From NCBI RefSeq assembly GCF_030546745.1, contig NZ_JAUOPD010000006.1:124001-188000 (forward strand): DNA of 64,000 bases. Direction: 5' to 3'. Each line of letters starts with the position of its first letter. Within the stretch, counting starts at the first letter, position 1. Shown here piece by piece: positions 1 through 9,831 of this stretch. Below the pieces are notes generated by a model. That model saw only the letters and a list, made by a program, of their open reading frames with translations. It was not told the DNA's origin and did no database searches. Source of the stretch: Thalassotalea sp. 1_MG-2023. GTDB lineage: Bacteria; Pseudomonadota; Gammaproteobacteria; Enterobacterales; Alteromonadaceae. The translations under genes and the position numbers were made by a program.

Positions 1-914
1 CTATTAATGAATATGTACGTTTAAACTTCGGTTTAGGTTATAAGCATAACGGTATTACTCGATTACAAACTTATGAACAAATTCAACGTTTTTATGAGTT
101 GTATTCTGATCCAAGTGACCCTGATGCAGGCTTAGCATTTGATAACTTTGATATTACCGCTGCTATTTCTCGTTCTACATTAAACCGTGGTACGTTCCCA
201 ACAGCAGGGTCGCAACAAACCTTATCGTATAAAATGACAACGCCTAACTCTGATACTAATTATTTTAAAATTAATTTAGATACTAAGTGGTATTTCCCAA
301 TCGCACGTGGTTGGAGCTTTAAAACAAGCTTAAATTTAGGTTACGGTAATGGTTATGATACGATAAACGGTAGTGATCAAATGTTACCGTTCTGGGAGAA
401 TTTTAGAGCGGGTGGTGGTTCAGATACCTTACGTGGTTTTGAAACTAACATTGTTGGTCCTCGCGCAATATTTAGGTATCCTACTTCAATTCCAGGTACG
501 CCTGATCCAGTTGGCGGCGGAGGTTGCTGTTTAGGGCCTGATCATGATGTAATTGACGTATCACAACGTTCAGTTGGTGGTAATGCCATTGCATTAGCAG
601 GGATTGAATTAATTGTTCCTACGCCATTCTTAGATGAAGGCTTTGCTAACAGTGTAAGAACAAGCTTCTTCATTGATGCAGGTAATGTATGGAACACTGA
701 GTTTGATATGAACGATTATCAAGACTTAGCAGCGCGAGAATTGGTAAAAGTAGATGATTATTCAGATGTCGGACGCTTTAGAGCATCTGGTGGTTTATCT
801 ATACAATGGTTGTCGCCCATGGGGCCGATGATTTTTAGTTTTGCTAAAACCCTTAAAGAAGAAGAAGGCGATGATACTAAATTCTTTAACTTTAATATTG
901 GCAAAACCTTTTAA
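1..914 (+). CDS. bamA: Outer-membrane protein assembly factor BamA, C-terminal part
   Basis: The reading frame is open from base 3, so this is the 3' part of a longer gene cut by the window edge; the POTRA domains are not present. BamA folds and inserts beta-barrel proteins in the outer membrane. The fragment is the last part of the 16-strand barrel: the conserved loop-6 motif appears as LRGF within GGSDTLRGFETNIVGP, and the protein ends in FNFNIGKTF, a barrel terminus with a final phenylalanine. An unusual loop after the LRGF strand carries a glycine run followed by two adjacent cysteines (GGGGCCLGPDHD). The gene lies directly upstream of skp, as in enteric bacteria. Confidence 0.93.
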   Translation, partial: INEYVRLNFGLGYKHNGITRLQTYEQIQRFYELYSDPSDPDAGLAFDNFDITAAISRSTLNRGTFPTAGSQQTLSYKMTTPNSDTNYFKINLDTKWYFPIARGWSFKTSLNLGYGNGYDTINGSDQMLPFWENFRAGGGSDTLRGFETNIVGPRAIFRYPTSIPGTPDPVGGGGCCLGPDHDVIDVSQRSVGGNAIALAGIELIVPTPFLDEGFANSVRTSFFIDAGNVWNTEFDMNDYQDLAARELVKVDDYSDVGRFRASGGLSIQWLSPMGPMIFSFAKTLKEEEGDDTKFFNFNIGKTF

Positions 915-975
915 ACGAAATTTTAAACCTTATATAAAAATAAATAGAAGCGAATTTACGAGCTAGGAGATTACA

Positions 976-1497
976 TTGAAAAAGTTATTTAAATCGGTTG
1001 CATTGGCAACAATTGCTTCAAGTGCATTATTATCGGGCGCTGCAAGTGCTGCAGATCAAAAAGTTGCCGTAGTTAATTTTCAACAAGTAATGCAACAAAT
1101 ACCACAAACTGATGCGTTAAGACAACGATTAGAAGCAGAGTTCAAAGATTCGCGTGCTGAATTAGAGCAACTGAAAAAAGATTTTGAATATTTTCAAAAT
1201 AAAAAAGAACGTGATGCTGAGCTAATGTCAGAAAAACAAAAAACTGATTTAGACAAGCAAATTGCTGATACGTATCGTGCGTACCAGGAAAAAGGTCAAA
1301 AATTACAAAAAGACGCAGGCGCTCTTCAAAACCAAGAAACCAACAAGCTGTTGGCGTTAATTGGTCAAACGGTTGAGTCTATTGCGGCGAAAGAAAAATT
1401 TGATTTAGTGATCAGAAGAGAAGCACTTGTATTTGTTAATCCTGATACAGATATTTCTGCACAAGTCATCGAACAAGTGAGCAAATTACAAAACTAA
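976..1497 (+). CDS. skp: Periplasmic chaperone Skp/OmpH
   Basis: Skp holds unfolded outer-membrane proteins in the periplasm and hands them to the Bam complex. The 173-residue product has a signal peptide (basic start, hydrophobic stretch, cleavage likely after A25 in AASA-ADQ) and then a long charged helical region (about residues 45-130) typical of the Skp tentacles. The start is TTG, supported by AGGAGA at 965-970 and by the position of the signal peptide; no ATG fits. It lies 61 bases after bamA, so the two are probably cotranscribed, and it is closed by a strong terminator. Confidence 0.93.
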   Translation: MKKLFKSVALATIASSALLSGAASAADQKVAVVNFQQVMQQIPQTDALRQRLEAEFKDSRAELEQLKKDFEYFQNKKERDAELMSEKQKTDLDKQIADTYRAYQEKGQKLQKDAGALQNQETNKLLALIGQTVESIAAKEKFDLVIRREALVFVNPDTDISAQVIEQVSKLQN

Positions 1498-1529
1498 TGT
1501 GAATTTATTCATAGTTTTAGTTAATTAAT

Positions 1530-1562
1530 AAAGCGCTGTTTTTAACAGCGCTTTATTTTTTT
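1530..1562 (+). terminator. Rho-independent terminator after skp
   Basis: A perfect 9-bp stem (AAAGCGCTG at 1530-1538, CAGCGCTTT at 1546-1554) with a 7-base loop is followed by a T-rich tract. It separates bamA-skp from lpxD, which in E. coli belong to one continuous cluster. Confidence 0.88.
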
Positions 1563-2034
1563 GTGTTAAATCACATAAAGTTACCATGACATTAAACATC
1601 GAGTTAATAACATTTGGTATAAACAGCGATTCTCTTAACTGATTTGATAAAAGGTTAAATACTGAGGAGGCGCTTTAATTAAAACATTAACCGAAGTACA
1701 GATTAATTAATGCAATAAAAACGTGAAAAAACAGATAAAAATACCGACTCAGCGTATTTTAGTTATCCACATCTGATCTGAAATAGCCTACAATTAATCA
1801 TATTATTGCTAATGGCTATTGACGGTTGTCCATCGGTTTTGCAATAGGTTATTTTTAATACTGGCAGGGCTGTATGAATCACGTTTGGTATCACCAAATA
1901 AAAGTATGCTAATACCGCTACTGTTTAAAGTACTATTGTCTAAAGACTGAAAGTTAAATTGCTTAACTCTATGCTAAAGATAGTTGGTTTAGATGACTAC
2001 ATAGCGCTATTTCTAACTTGAGATAAACGACATA

Positions 2035-2056
2035 TTCAATCATTCGAATGATTGAA
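2035..2056. promoter_or_regulatory. Perfect 22-bp palindrome upstream of lpxD
   Basis: The left arm TTCAATCATTC is the exact reverse complement of the right arm GAATGATTGAA, with no spacer. It ends 46 bases before the lpxD ATG. Such a symmetrical site suits a dimeric repressor operator; the regulator is unknown. It could also form a short cruciform, but there is no loop or T tract, so it is not a terminator. Confidence 0.5.
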
Positions 2057-2102
2057 CACAGATACATAGCCCCTAGGTCCTTGAAAAAAGAAATTGTTAA
2101 TC

Positions 2103-3137
2103 ATGAGCTATACACTTGAAGAAATTGCACAAAAAATAGGCGCAACAGTAAAAGGCGATCCTACTTGTTCGGTCAACAAACTTGCGACATTATCAGAAGC
2201 CCAATCTGGTGACATCGCATTTCTATCGAATACCAAGTATCAACAGCAACTTGAGTCAACTAACGCTTCTGCCGTTATACTTTCTTCAGAGTGTGTAGAA
2301 AGTTGCCCAACTAATGCTTTAGTAATGAAGAACCCTTACTTAGGTTATGCAATGGTTGCACAGTTACTTGATACAACACCAGCGCCAGCGACCTTGATAC
2401 ACCCTAGTGCTGTTATCGAAGATGACGTTGTTATTGGTAAACATGTTGCCATTGGTGCTAATGCCGTTATCGAGGCTGGTGCGGTGCTCGAAGATAATGT
2501 TTGTATTGGCGCAGGTTGCTTTATTGGAAAAAAAGCCCATATTGGCCAACATACTCAGCTGTGGGCTAATGTCTCTATTTATCATCATGTTAATATAGGT
2601 AAACATTGTTTAATACAAGCCAATACCGTGATTGGCTCAGATGGCTTTGGTTATGCAAACGATCAAGGAAAGTGGATTAAAATCCCGCAACTAGGTACCG
2701 TTATCATTGGTAATAACGTAGAAATTGGTGCCAGTACAACGATTGATCGAGGTGCATTAGGTAATACTGTTATTAAAGATGGCGTGATCATCGATAATCA
2801 AATTCAAATTGCGCATAATGTAACTATTGGTGAAGGTACCGCGATGGCTGCCTGTAGTGTTATTGCCGGTAGTACAACTATTGGAAAAAATTGTACTATC
2901 GCAGGTCTTGTTGGTATAAACGGTCATATTACAATCGCTGATGGTTGTATATTTACGGGCATGACAATGGTTACAAAAGATATACCACAAGGCGGTGTTT
3001 ATTCATCAGGCGCACCTTGTCAGCCAAATAAAGAATGGCATAAAACGAATGCAAGAATTAGAAAGCTAGAGGCAACTAATGCTAAAATAAAAGCATTAGA
3101 GCAGCAAATAAAAGCACTGACTGCTAACGTGAACTAG
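2103..3137 (+). CDS. lpxD: UDP-3-O-acylglucosamine N-acyltransferase LpxD
   Basis: LpxD adds the second 3-hydroxyacyl chain (N-linked) to UDP-3-O-acylglucosamine in lipid A synthesis. The protein has the N-terminal uridine-binding domain, then a long left-handed beta helix of hexapeptide repeats (IGxxxxI pattern, about residues 100-310) and a C-terminal helix. The catalytic histidine is in QIAHNVTIGEG (H238 with this start; H239 in E. coli). A TTG nine bases upstream (2094) is in frame, but the ATG at 2103 gives MSYTLEEIAQKIGA, matching family N-termini. It heads a run of lipid A genes with short spacings. Confidence 0.95.
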   Translation: MSYTLEEIAQKIGATVKGDPTCSVNKLATLSEAQSGDIAFLSNTKYQQQLESTNASAVILSSECVESCPTNALVMKNPYLGYAMVAQLLDTTPAPATLIHPSAVIEDDVVIGKHVAIGANAVIEAGAVLEDNVCIGAGCFIGKKAHIGQHTQLWANVSIYHHVNIGKHCLIQANTVIGSDGFGYANDQGKWIKIPQLGTVIIGNNVEIGASTTIDRGALGNTVIKDGVIIDNQIQIAHNVTIGEGTAMAACSVIAGSTTIGKNCTIAGLVGINGHITIADGCIFTGMTMVTKDIPQGGVYSSGAPCQPNKEWHKTNARIRKLEATNAKIKALEQQIKALTANVN

Positions 3138-3178
3138 GTGTAATAAACCCTAGATAATAAGTAGAAAAGGACATTAAA

Positions 3179-3631
3179 TTGGACACTCAAAAAAACACAA
3201 TAGATGTAGAAGAAATACGTAAGTTGATTCCACATCGTTATCCAATGTTATTAGTTGATCGCGTACTTGATTTTGAACCTGGAAAATCACTGCATGCGAT
3301 TAAAAATGTTACTATCAACGAGCCTGTTTTTACTGGTCATTTTCCTGATTTAGCTATCTTCCCTGGCGTAATGATTTTAGAAGCACTTGCTCAAGCGACT
3401 GGCATTTTAGGCTTTAAAAGTACAGAAGCGAGAGAAAAAGATGAAATGTACCTGTTTGCTTCCATTGATAATGCGAAATTTAAGCACCCAGTATTACCGG
3501 GTGACACGATGCACCTACATGTTGATTTTTTGAAAGAACGACGTGGTATGTGGAAGTTTTATGGCGAAGCCCGTGTAGACGGTAAAGTTGTATGTTCTGC
3601 TGATTTGATGTGCGCACGCCGTAAAATGTAA
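3179..3631 (+). CDS. fabZ: 3-hydroxyacyl-[acyl-carrier-protein] dehydratase FabZ
   Basis: FabZ removes water from 3-hydroxyacyl-ACP in fatty acid elongation and so competes with LpxA and LpxD for the same substrate. The 150-residue hotdog-fold protein has the catalytic histidine in [12 protein letters not shown] (H54) and glutamate in MILEALAQ (E68), as in E. coli FabZ (151 residues). The start codon is TTG (3179) preceded by AAAAGGA; no ATG is available before the conserved [12 protein letters not shown] motif. It sits 41 bases after lpxD and 12 before lpxA. Confidence 0.96.
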   Translation: MDTQKNTIDVEEIRKLIPHRYPMLLVDRVLDFEPGKSLHAIKNVTINEPVFTGHFPDLAIFPGVMILEALAQATGILGFKSTEAREKDEMYLFASIDNAKFKHPVLPGDTMHLHVDFLKERRGMWKFYGEARVDGKVVCSADLMCARRKM

Positions 3632-3643
3632 TAGGAGTTAATC

Positions 3644-4414
3644 TTGATCCACCCTCAAGCCATTATTGAAGAAGGCGCAGTCATTGGTCAAAATGTTACG
3701 ATAGGTCCTTGGACTTATATCAGCAAAAATGTGGTAATTGGTGATGATTGCCACATTGGTCCTAACGTTGTGATTAATGGCCCGACTGAATTAGGCAAAG
3801 GAAATAGGATATTTCAATTTGCTTCCATAGGCGAGGATTGCCAAGACTTAAAGTATAACGGTGAGCCTACCAAATTGATTGTAGGCGATAATAATATTTT
3901 TCGTGAATCATGTACCGTTCACCGCGGTACCATTCAAGATCAAGGAATAACCGAAATAGGCAGCAATAATTTATTTATGGCTTACACGCATGTCGCTCAT
4001 GATTGTGTTGTAGGTAATCACTGTATTTTAGCGAATAATGCCTCAATTGCTGGTCATGTTCATGTAGGTGATTATGCTATTTTAGGCGGCCAATGCGGTG
4101 TGCATCAATTTTGTCATATTGGTGCTCATAGTTTTGTCGCTGCAACCTCATTGATTTTAAAAGATGTACCGCCCTATGTCATGGCTTCAGGTAATGCGGC
4201 AAAGCCTTACGGACTTAACAGCGAAGGTTTAAAACGTCGAGGCTTTTCAAGTGATGCAATCAAAGCGATTAAAAAAGCTTATCGTAAGGTATTTCGTGCT
4301 GGTTTAACGATAGATGAAGCATTGGCTGTTATTGCAGAAGAAATTCCGCAGCGAGATGAAGTATCACTTTTTACTGATTTTATTAATCAATCTAATCGCG
4401 GCATTATTCGATAA
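3644..4414 (+). CDS. lpxA: UDP-N-acetylglucosamine acyltransferase LpxA
   Basis: LpxA performs the first step of lipid A synthesis, moving a 3-hydroxyacyl chain from ACP to UDP-GlcNAc in the cytoplasm. The 256 residues form a hexapeptide-repeat beta helix followed by a helical C-terminus (EGLKRRGFSSDAI onward). The catalytic histidine is H119 in THVAHDC, equivalent to H125 of the 6-residue-longer E. coli protein. The start is TTG with TAGGAGTT eight to fifteen bases upstream; starting here gives the family-typical IHPQAII. Confidence 0.96.
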   Translation: MIHPQAIIEEGAVIGQNVTIGPWTYISKNVVIGDDCHIGPNVVINGPTELGKGNRIFQFASIGEDCQDLKYNGEPTKLIVGDNNIFRESCTVHRGTIQDQGITEIGSNNLFMAYTHVAHDCVVGNHCILANNASIAGHVHVGDYAILGGQCGVHQFCHIGAHSFVAATSLILKDVPPYVMASGNAAKPYGLNSEGLKRRGFSSDAIKAIKKAYRKVFRAGLTIDEALAVIAEEIPQRDEVSLFTDFINQSNRGIIR

Positions 4415-4416
4415 TC

Positions 4417-5592
4417 ATGACAGCAACGCTTGAAAACACTGAAAATGTATCAGAAAGTACACCTGTTTTTGGCATTGTCGTCGGCGAACATTCGGGTGAT
4501 ACCTTAGGAGCAGGGTTAATTTCTGCGCTAAAAGCTCATTATCCTAAAGCGGAATTTGTTGGAATTGGTGGGCCTAAAATGAAGGCACTTGGCTTCGACA
4601 GTCTTTATGACATGGAAGAACTTTCGGTCATGGGGATTTTTGAAGTACTCGGTCGTTTAAGGCGATTGTTTAAAGTACGTGATCAACTTGTTGATTATTT
4701 TAGTACGAAACGCCCCGATGTTTTTATTGGTATTGATGCCCCTGATTTTAATTTAAGACTTGAGCTACCCCTCAAACAACGAGGGATAAAAACTGTTCAT
4801 TATGTCAGTCCAAGTGTTTGGGCATGGCGACCTAAACGCATATTTAACATAGCAAAAGCAACCGATATGGTGTTAAGTCTTTTGCCTTTCGAAAAAGCAT
4901 TTTACGATAATTATCAAGTGCCTTGCACGTTTGTTGGACATCCGTTAGCTGACGATATTCCCATGTTATCCGATAAAAAACTTGCTCGTGAAAAACTGCA
5001 ATTAGCAGATAGTAAAACACTTGCAATTATGCCAGGTAGTCGAGGCGGAGAGCTTACTCGTTTGGCACCTATATTTCTTGAAGCGGCAAAAACGTTACAT
5101 CAGCAAGACGCTGATTTGAGCTTCATTGCGCCCATGATCAGTGATAAACGCGCGAAACAATTTACTCAGATATGTCAAGACATCGCGCCAACACTTCCTG
5201 TTAAGATTGTCGTTGGAGATACCCAAACAGTAATGGCTGCGAGCGATTGCTTGTTAACGGCATCAGGCACGGTCACCTTAGAAGCTGCACTGATTAAAAG
5301 GCCAATGATCATTTGCTATAAGTTTAATGCTTTCACTTACCATATGTTTAAAGGATTTGTGAAAGTGAAATGGTTTTCATTGCCAAACTTATTAGCCAAT
5401 AAAACTCTTTTACCTGAACTTTTACAGAGTCAGGTGACGGTAGAAAATCTATTACCCTTATTAACAGAGCGTTTATATCAGCCACAAGATGATTTAACAA
5501 AGGCCTTTACCGACATTCACCATAGTTTACGACGTGATGCGAGTAAACAAGCAGCGTTAGCGGTTGTCGATTTATGTGAAAGTAAAACATAA
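4417..5592 (+). CDS. lpxB: Lipid A disaccharide synthase LpxB
   Basis: LpxB joins lipid X and UDP-2,3-diacylglucosamine to form the lipid A disaccharide at the inner membrane face. The 391-residue GT19 glycosyltransferase shows the N-terminal [15 protein letters not shown] motif, SPSVWAWRP in mid-protein and the donor-binding MPGSRGGE. The start ATG is 2 bases after the lpxA stop, so translation is probably coupled. The N-terminus has about 15 extra residues compared with the point where the E. coli fold begins. Confidence 0.95.
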   Translation: MTATLENTENVSESTPVFGIVVGEHSGDTLGAGLISALKAHYPKAEFVGIGGPKMKALGFDSLYDMEELSVMGIFEVLGRLRRLFKVRDQLVDYFSTKRPDVFIGIDAPDFNLRLELPLKQRGIKTVHYVSPSVWAWRPKRIFNIAKATDMVLSLLPFEKAFYDNYQVPCTFVGHPLADDIPMLSDKKLAREKLQLADSKTLAIMPGSRGGELTRLAPIFLEAAKTLHQQDADLSFIAPMISDKRAKQFTQICQDIAPTLPVKIVVGDTQTVMAASDCLLTASGTVTLEAALIKRPMIICYKFNAFTYHMFKGFVKVKWFSLPNLLANKTLLPELLQSQVTVENLLPLLTERLYQPQDDLTKAFTDIHHSLRRDASKQAALAVVDLCESKT

Positions 5593-5593
5593 T

Positions 5594-6232
5594 ATGAGTA
5601 AAGTGAAACTAACCTTACCGCCTTTTATCTACCCAATAGCTTATCGTATTGCAGGTGTTGATGAAGTTGGCCGTGGTCCTTTAGTTGGTGATGTAGTAAC
5701 CGCTGCCGTTATTTTAGACCCTGAAAACCCTATTGAAGGCTTAACAGACTCGAAAAAATTATCAGAAAAAAAACGTAATATGTTATCTGCTGAAATTAAA
5801 GAAAAAGCCACAGCTTGGTATATCGGTAGAGCAACACCAGAAGAAATTGATACATTAAACATTTTACATGCAACGATGCTCGCAATGCAGCGAGCAGTTC
5901 AAGGGCTTTCAGTTGAACCTGATTATGTATTAGTCGATGGTAACCGATGCCCAACGTTTCTCAGTTCAGATTTGAGTTCAGACGGTAAAATTGCAAGCCA
6001 ATCTGTGGTAAAAGGTGATTTACGCGTGGCTGAAATTAGCGCTGCTTCTATTATTGCCAAAGTAGCGCGTGATCAAGAGATGGTAGCACTTGATGAACAG
6101 TATCCTGATTACGGCTTTGCTAAACACAAAGGCTACCCGACGAAATTACATTTAGAAAAAATAGTCGAACTTGGCGTACTAGACTGCTATCGTAAAAGCT
6201 TTAAGCCAGTTGCCGCTTTACTAAATCAATAA
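5594..6232 (+). CDS. rnhB: Ribonuclease HII
   Basis: RNase HII cuts RNA in RNA-DNA hybrids and starts removal of single ribonucleotides from DNA. The acidic active-site motifs are visible: [13 protein letters not shown] (D23, E24) near the start, [10 protein letters not shown] in the middle and [14 protein letters not shown] later. The 212-residue length fits the family. The ATG at 5594 is preferred over upstream in-frame alternatives inside lpxB; it leaves one base after the lpxB stop. Confidence 0.95.
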   Translation: MSKVKLTLPPFIYPIAYRIAGVDEVGRGPLVGDVVTAAVILDPENPIEGLTDSKKLSEKKRNMLSAEIKEKATAWYIGRATPEEIDTLNILHATMLAMQRAVQGLSVEPDYVLVDGNRCPTFLSSDLSSDGKIASQSVVKGDLRVAEISAASIIAKVARDQEMVALDEQYPDYGFAKHKGYPTKLHLEKIVELGVLDCYRKSFKPVAALLNQ

Positions 6233-6247
6233 GTATTAATTAACCGC

Positions 6248-9200
6248 ATGTCAGAATCTCAAGAATTGTCTACCGCATTTTCTCCGCCAAAGTTTGTACA
6301 TTTACGTGTGCACAGTGACTATTCTATGTCAGATGGTTTAAATAAAGTTAAGCCCATCATTGCCAAGGCACAAGAAATGAACATGCCGGCGATAGCATTA
6401 ACCGATCAAACGAACTTTTGTGGCTTAGTTAAGTACTATCATGCCTGTCATGGCGCAGGTATAAAACCTATTATTGGTTGTGACTTTTGGGTCAAATCTG
6501 AAGAGCTCGGGGATGAATTGTCACGTTTGGTCGTGATATCTACTAATAATGATGGCTATAAAAACTTAACTGAATTGATTTCTAAGGCGTATTTACGTGG
6601 CCATGTGCAAGGTAAAGCGGTGCTCGATAAAGAGTGGTTAGTTGAGTACGCGCATGGCTTAATTTTATTGTCTGGCGCTAAAGATGGTGATGTTGGTAAA
6701 GCGCTTTTAAAAGGCAACCAAGCTATGGTTAACTCGATGGTGCGCTTTTATCAGCAACACTTTCCTGACCATTATTATCTTGAGTTAATTCGAACCGGCC
6801 GCGAAGACGAAGAAACTTACTTACATCTAGCGGTAGAACTTGCCGAGCAAAATAACCTTCCTGTTGTGGCAACCAATGAAGTTGTGTTTCTCACCGAAGA
6901 TTTATTTGATGCGCATGAAATCCGGGTGGCCATACACGACGGCTTTACTTTAGATGATAAACGTCGACCTAAAAAGTATAGCCCTGAGCAATACCTTCGC
7001 AGTGAAGCTGAAATGTGCGAGCTGTTTGCTGATATTCCAGAAGCGCTAGAAAATACCGTTGAAATAGCAAAACGTTGTAATGTAACAGTAAGACTAGGCG
7101 AATATTTTCTGCCTGACTTTCCAACGGAAGGGATGAAAATAGATGATTTCTTAATTAAAGTCTCGGAAGAGGGGTTAGAAGAACGATTAGAATTTTTATT
7201 TGATAAAAACGCCCCCAACTTTGCTGAACTACGCCAACCTTATGATGAACGTTTGAAAATAGAATTAGACGTTATCAATAACATGGGGTTTCCTGGTTAT
7301 TTCTTGATCGTGATGGAATTTATTCAGTGGAGCAAAGATAATAACATTCCTGTTGGACCGGGTCGGGGCTCTGGCGCGGGGTCTTTGGTTGCTTATGCAT
7401 TAAAAATTACTGATCTTGATCCGTTAGAGTTTGACTTACTTTTTGAGCGATTTTTGAATCCTGAGCGTGTCTCAATGCCTGATTTTGATGTCGATTTCTG
7501 TATGGATCGTCGAGATGAAGTCATTGATCACACTGCAGAATTGTATGGTCGTGACGCCGTATCGCAAATTATTACCTTTGGCACCATGGCTGCTAAAGCG
7601 GTTATTCGTGATGTGGGCCGAGTACTAGGGCATCCATATGGTTTTGTCGATCGCATTTCTAAGTTGGTTCCAAGCGATCCCGGTATGACGCTAGCAAAAG
7701 CCTTTGAAGTCGAGCCTAAATTACCAGAAGTTTACGCGCAAGACAGTGACGTAAAAGACTTAATCGATATGTGTCGTACGTTAGAAGGTACTACACGTAA
7801 TGCAGGTAAACATGCTGGTGGGGTGGTTATCTCACCGACAACAATTACCGACTTTGCTCCGCTTTACTGTGATGATGAAGGCAAAAACCCCGTTACTCAA
7901 TTTGACAAGAACGATGTTGAAGATGCCGGCTTAGTTAAATTTGATTTCTTAGGGCTAAGAACACTGACCATTTTACAGTGGGCTGTTGAAATGGCGAACG
8001 ATAAGTTAACGAAACAAGGTAAAGAACTTATCGACATAGCCGCGATTCCTCTGGAAGATAAAGCGTCGTTTAAAGTATTGCTTGCCGCGAAAACAACTGC
8101 AGTATTCCAATTAGAATCGTCAGGTATGAAAGCCTTAATTGAGAAATTAAAGCCTGACTGTTTTGAAGATATTATTGCCTTGGTTGCCTTGTTTAGGCCA
8201 GGGCCGCTTGATTCGGGTATGGTTGATAATTTTATCGAACGTAAACATGGCCGAGAGGAAGTTTCTTATCCAGACGTTAAATGGCAACATGAGTCATTAA
8301 AGCCAATTCTAGAACCAACCTACGGTATTATTTTATATCAAGAGCAAGTGATGCAGATCGCTCAAGTACTTGCTGGTTACACCTTAGGCGGAGCAGATAT
8401 GCTTCGTCGAGCAATGGGTAAAAAGAAGCCTGAAGAAATGGCTAAACAGCGTGCGATCTTTGAAGAGGGAGCAAAAAGTCAAGGTGTTGATGGCGAACTC
8501 GCTATGAAAATATTTGACTTGGTAGAAAAATTTGCGGGTTATGGTTTTAATAAATCGCATTCTGCCGCCTATGCCTTAGTGTCGTATCAAACCTTATGGA
8601 TGAAAGCGCATTTTCCTGAGCCTTTCATGGCTGCGGTAATGTCTGCTGATATGGACAATACCGATAAAATCGTAACGCTCGTTGATGAATGCAGTAATAT
8701 GGGACTAACCTTATTACCGCCAGATGTAAATTCAGGTCAATATAAATTTACCGTTAATGATAACAATGAAATTGTTTATGGTATTGGAGCGGTTAAAGGG
8801 GTAGGTGAAGGACCTATTGAAGCGATTATTGCTTCAAGAAATGCTGACGGCCCTTTTGTTGATTTATTTGATTTCTGTGCTCGAGTCGATTTAAAGAAAA
8901 CCAACAAGCGCGTACTTGAACGTTTAATTAAATCAGGCGCTATGGATAACTTAGGGCCCAAAACTGATAAAGGCCCGCATCGTGCTGCACTTTTTGAAAC
9001 GTTGCCGGAAGCGATAAAAGCGGCAGAACAACATGCTAAAGCCCAAGCGTTAGGTCAAGACGATTTATTTGGTTTAATAAACGAAGAACCGGATGATACC
9101 CGCCAAGCGTTTAAAGATGTGCCTATGTGGCCAGAAGAAATTTGGCTAGACGGTGAAAAAGAAACACTTGGCTTATACTTAACTGGTCATCCAATTAATC

Positions 9201-9778
9201 GTTATTTAAAAGAAATAAAACGTTATTCATCGGGTCGTTTAGTGTCAATGCAACCAACTGGTAGGGATAAAACAGCAACAGCGGTTGGTTTAGTATTAAG
9301 TGTACGTGTATTGGTGAATAAAAGAGGTCGGCGTTGGGCGTTATTGACCTTAGATGATAAAAGTGCTCGCATGGATGTGAGGCTATTTCCTGATGATTAT
9401 GATACCTTTGCTGAATTACTGGTTCCTGACGCAATTTTAGTGTGTAGCGGACAGGTCAGCTTTGATGATTACTCTGGTGGTATTACAATGACGGGTCGCG
9501 ATATTATGACTATCGCTGATGCGCGTGAAAACTATCTGTCTTCAATCGACATCAGTGTAGATCGCAAGGATATGGCGAATAATTTTATCGAGCAATTTAG
9601 TCAGGTATTATCTGAGTATAAAGATGGTACTTGTCCAATTCGTGTGTTTTATCAAAGAGATGAAGCAAAAGGTATGTTAGAATTGGGCGTACAATGGCGA
9701 GTGACACCCGATGATGCATTATTGCATCAACTAAAAACATTAGCGGGCGAAGAAAATCTCGCACTACAGTTTAAATAA
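6248..9778 (+). CDS. dnaE: DNA polymerase III alpha subunit
   Basis: This is the replicative polymerase catalytic subunit, 1176 residues against 1160 in E. coli. Domain order is an N-terminal PHP domain ([15 protein letters not shown] onward), polymerase core with [14 protein letters not shown] and the catalytic aspartates D412 and D414 in [15 protein letters not shown], then helix-hairpin-helix, OB-fold and C-terminal tau-binding regions. The ATG at 6248 is 15 bases after rnhB; no strong ribosome-binding sequence precedes it, which suggests coupling to upstream translation. Confidence 0.97.
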   Translation: MSESQELSTAFSPPKFVHLRVHSDYSMSDGLNKVKPIIAKAQEMNMPAIALTDQTNFCGLVKYYHACHGAGIKPIIGCDFWVKSEELGDELSRLVVISTNNDGYKNLTELISKAYLRGHVQGKAVLDKEWLVEYAHGLILLSGAKDGDVGKALLKGNQAMVNSMVRFYQQHFPDHYYLELIRTGREDEETYLHLAVELAEQNNLPVVATNEVVFLTEDLFDAHEIRVAIHDGFTLDDKRRPKKYSPEQYLRSEAEMCELFADIPEALENTVEIAKRCNVTVRLGEYFLPDFPTEGMKIDDFLIKVSEEGLEERLEFLFDKNAPNFAELRQPYDERLKIELDVINNMGFPGYFLIVMEFIQWSKDNNIPVGPGRGSGAGSLVAYALKITDLDPLEFDLLFERFLNPERVSMPDFDVDFCMDRRDEVIDHTAELYGRDAVSQIITFGTMAAKAVIRDVGRVLGHPYGFVDRISKLVPSDPGMTLAKAFEVEPKLPEVYAQDSDVKDLIDMCRTLEGTTRNAGKHAGGVVISPTTITDFAPLYCDDEGKNPVTQFDKNDVEDAGLVKFDFLGLRTLTILQWAVEMANDKLTKQGKELIDIAAIPLEDKASFKVLLAAKTTAVFQLESSGMKALIEKLKPDCFEDIIALVALFRPGPLDSGMVDNFIERKHGREEVSYPDVKWQHESLKPILEPTYGIILYQEQVMQIAQVLAGYTLGGADMLRRAMGKKKPEEMAKQRAIFEEGAKSQGVDGELAMKIFDLVEKFAGYGFNKSHSAAYALVSYQTLWMKAHFPEPFMAAVMSADMDNTDKIVTLVDECSNMGLTLLPPDVNSGQYKFTVNDNNEIVYGIGAVKGVGEGPIEAIIASRNADGPFVDLFDFCARVDLKKTNKRVLERLIKSGAMDNLGPKTDKGPHRAALFETLPEAIKAAEQHAKAQALGQDDLFGLINEEPDDTRQAFKDVPMWPEEIWLDGEKETLGLYLTGHPINRYLKEIKRYSSGRLVSMQPTGRDKTATAVGLVLSVRVLVNKRGRRWALLTLDDKSARMDVRLFPDDYDTFAELLVPDAILVCSGQVSFDDYSGGITMTGRDIMTIADARENYLSSIDISVDRKDMANNFIEQFSQVLSEYKDGTCPIRVFYQRDEAKGMLELGVQWRVTPDDALLHQLKTLAGEENLALQFK

Positions 9779-9831
9779 TTAGCGTGTTAAATACACGGTA
9801 ACTTTTGTTAACGCATAGGTAATAAAAACAT

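Larger units (their letters stand above)
1498..2102. other. Gene-free region between skp and lpxD
   Basis: No convincing coding frame is seen in these 605 bases. Besides the skp terminator it holds a free-standing perfect ribosome-binding-like sequence (GAGGAGG, 1664-1670) with no usual start codon behind it, a small hairpin (TTTGGT/ACCAAA, 1884-1898), an extended -10-like motif (TGCTAATAC, 1907-1915), a 10-bp palindrome (2001-2010) and a perfect 22-bp palindrome (2035-2056). It presumably contains the promoter for the lpxD operon. No GGAACTT-type sigma-E -35 element was found. Confidence 0.6.

Noticed and set aside
1498-2102. Sigma-E promoter for lpxD
   Set aside because: TCTGA-like strings occur, but no GGAACTT-type -35 element is found at the right distance.
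6817-7218. 133-codon minus-strand frame opposite dnaE
   Set aside because: It is fully covered by the well-supported dnaE coding sequence; composition is serine-rich, as expected of an antisense frame.
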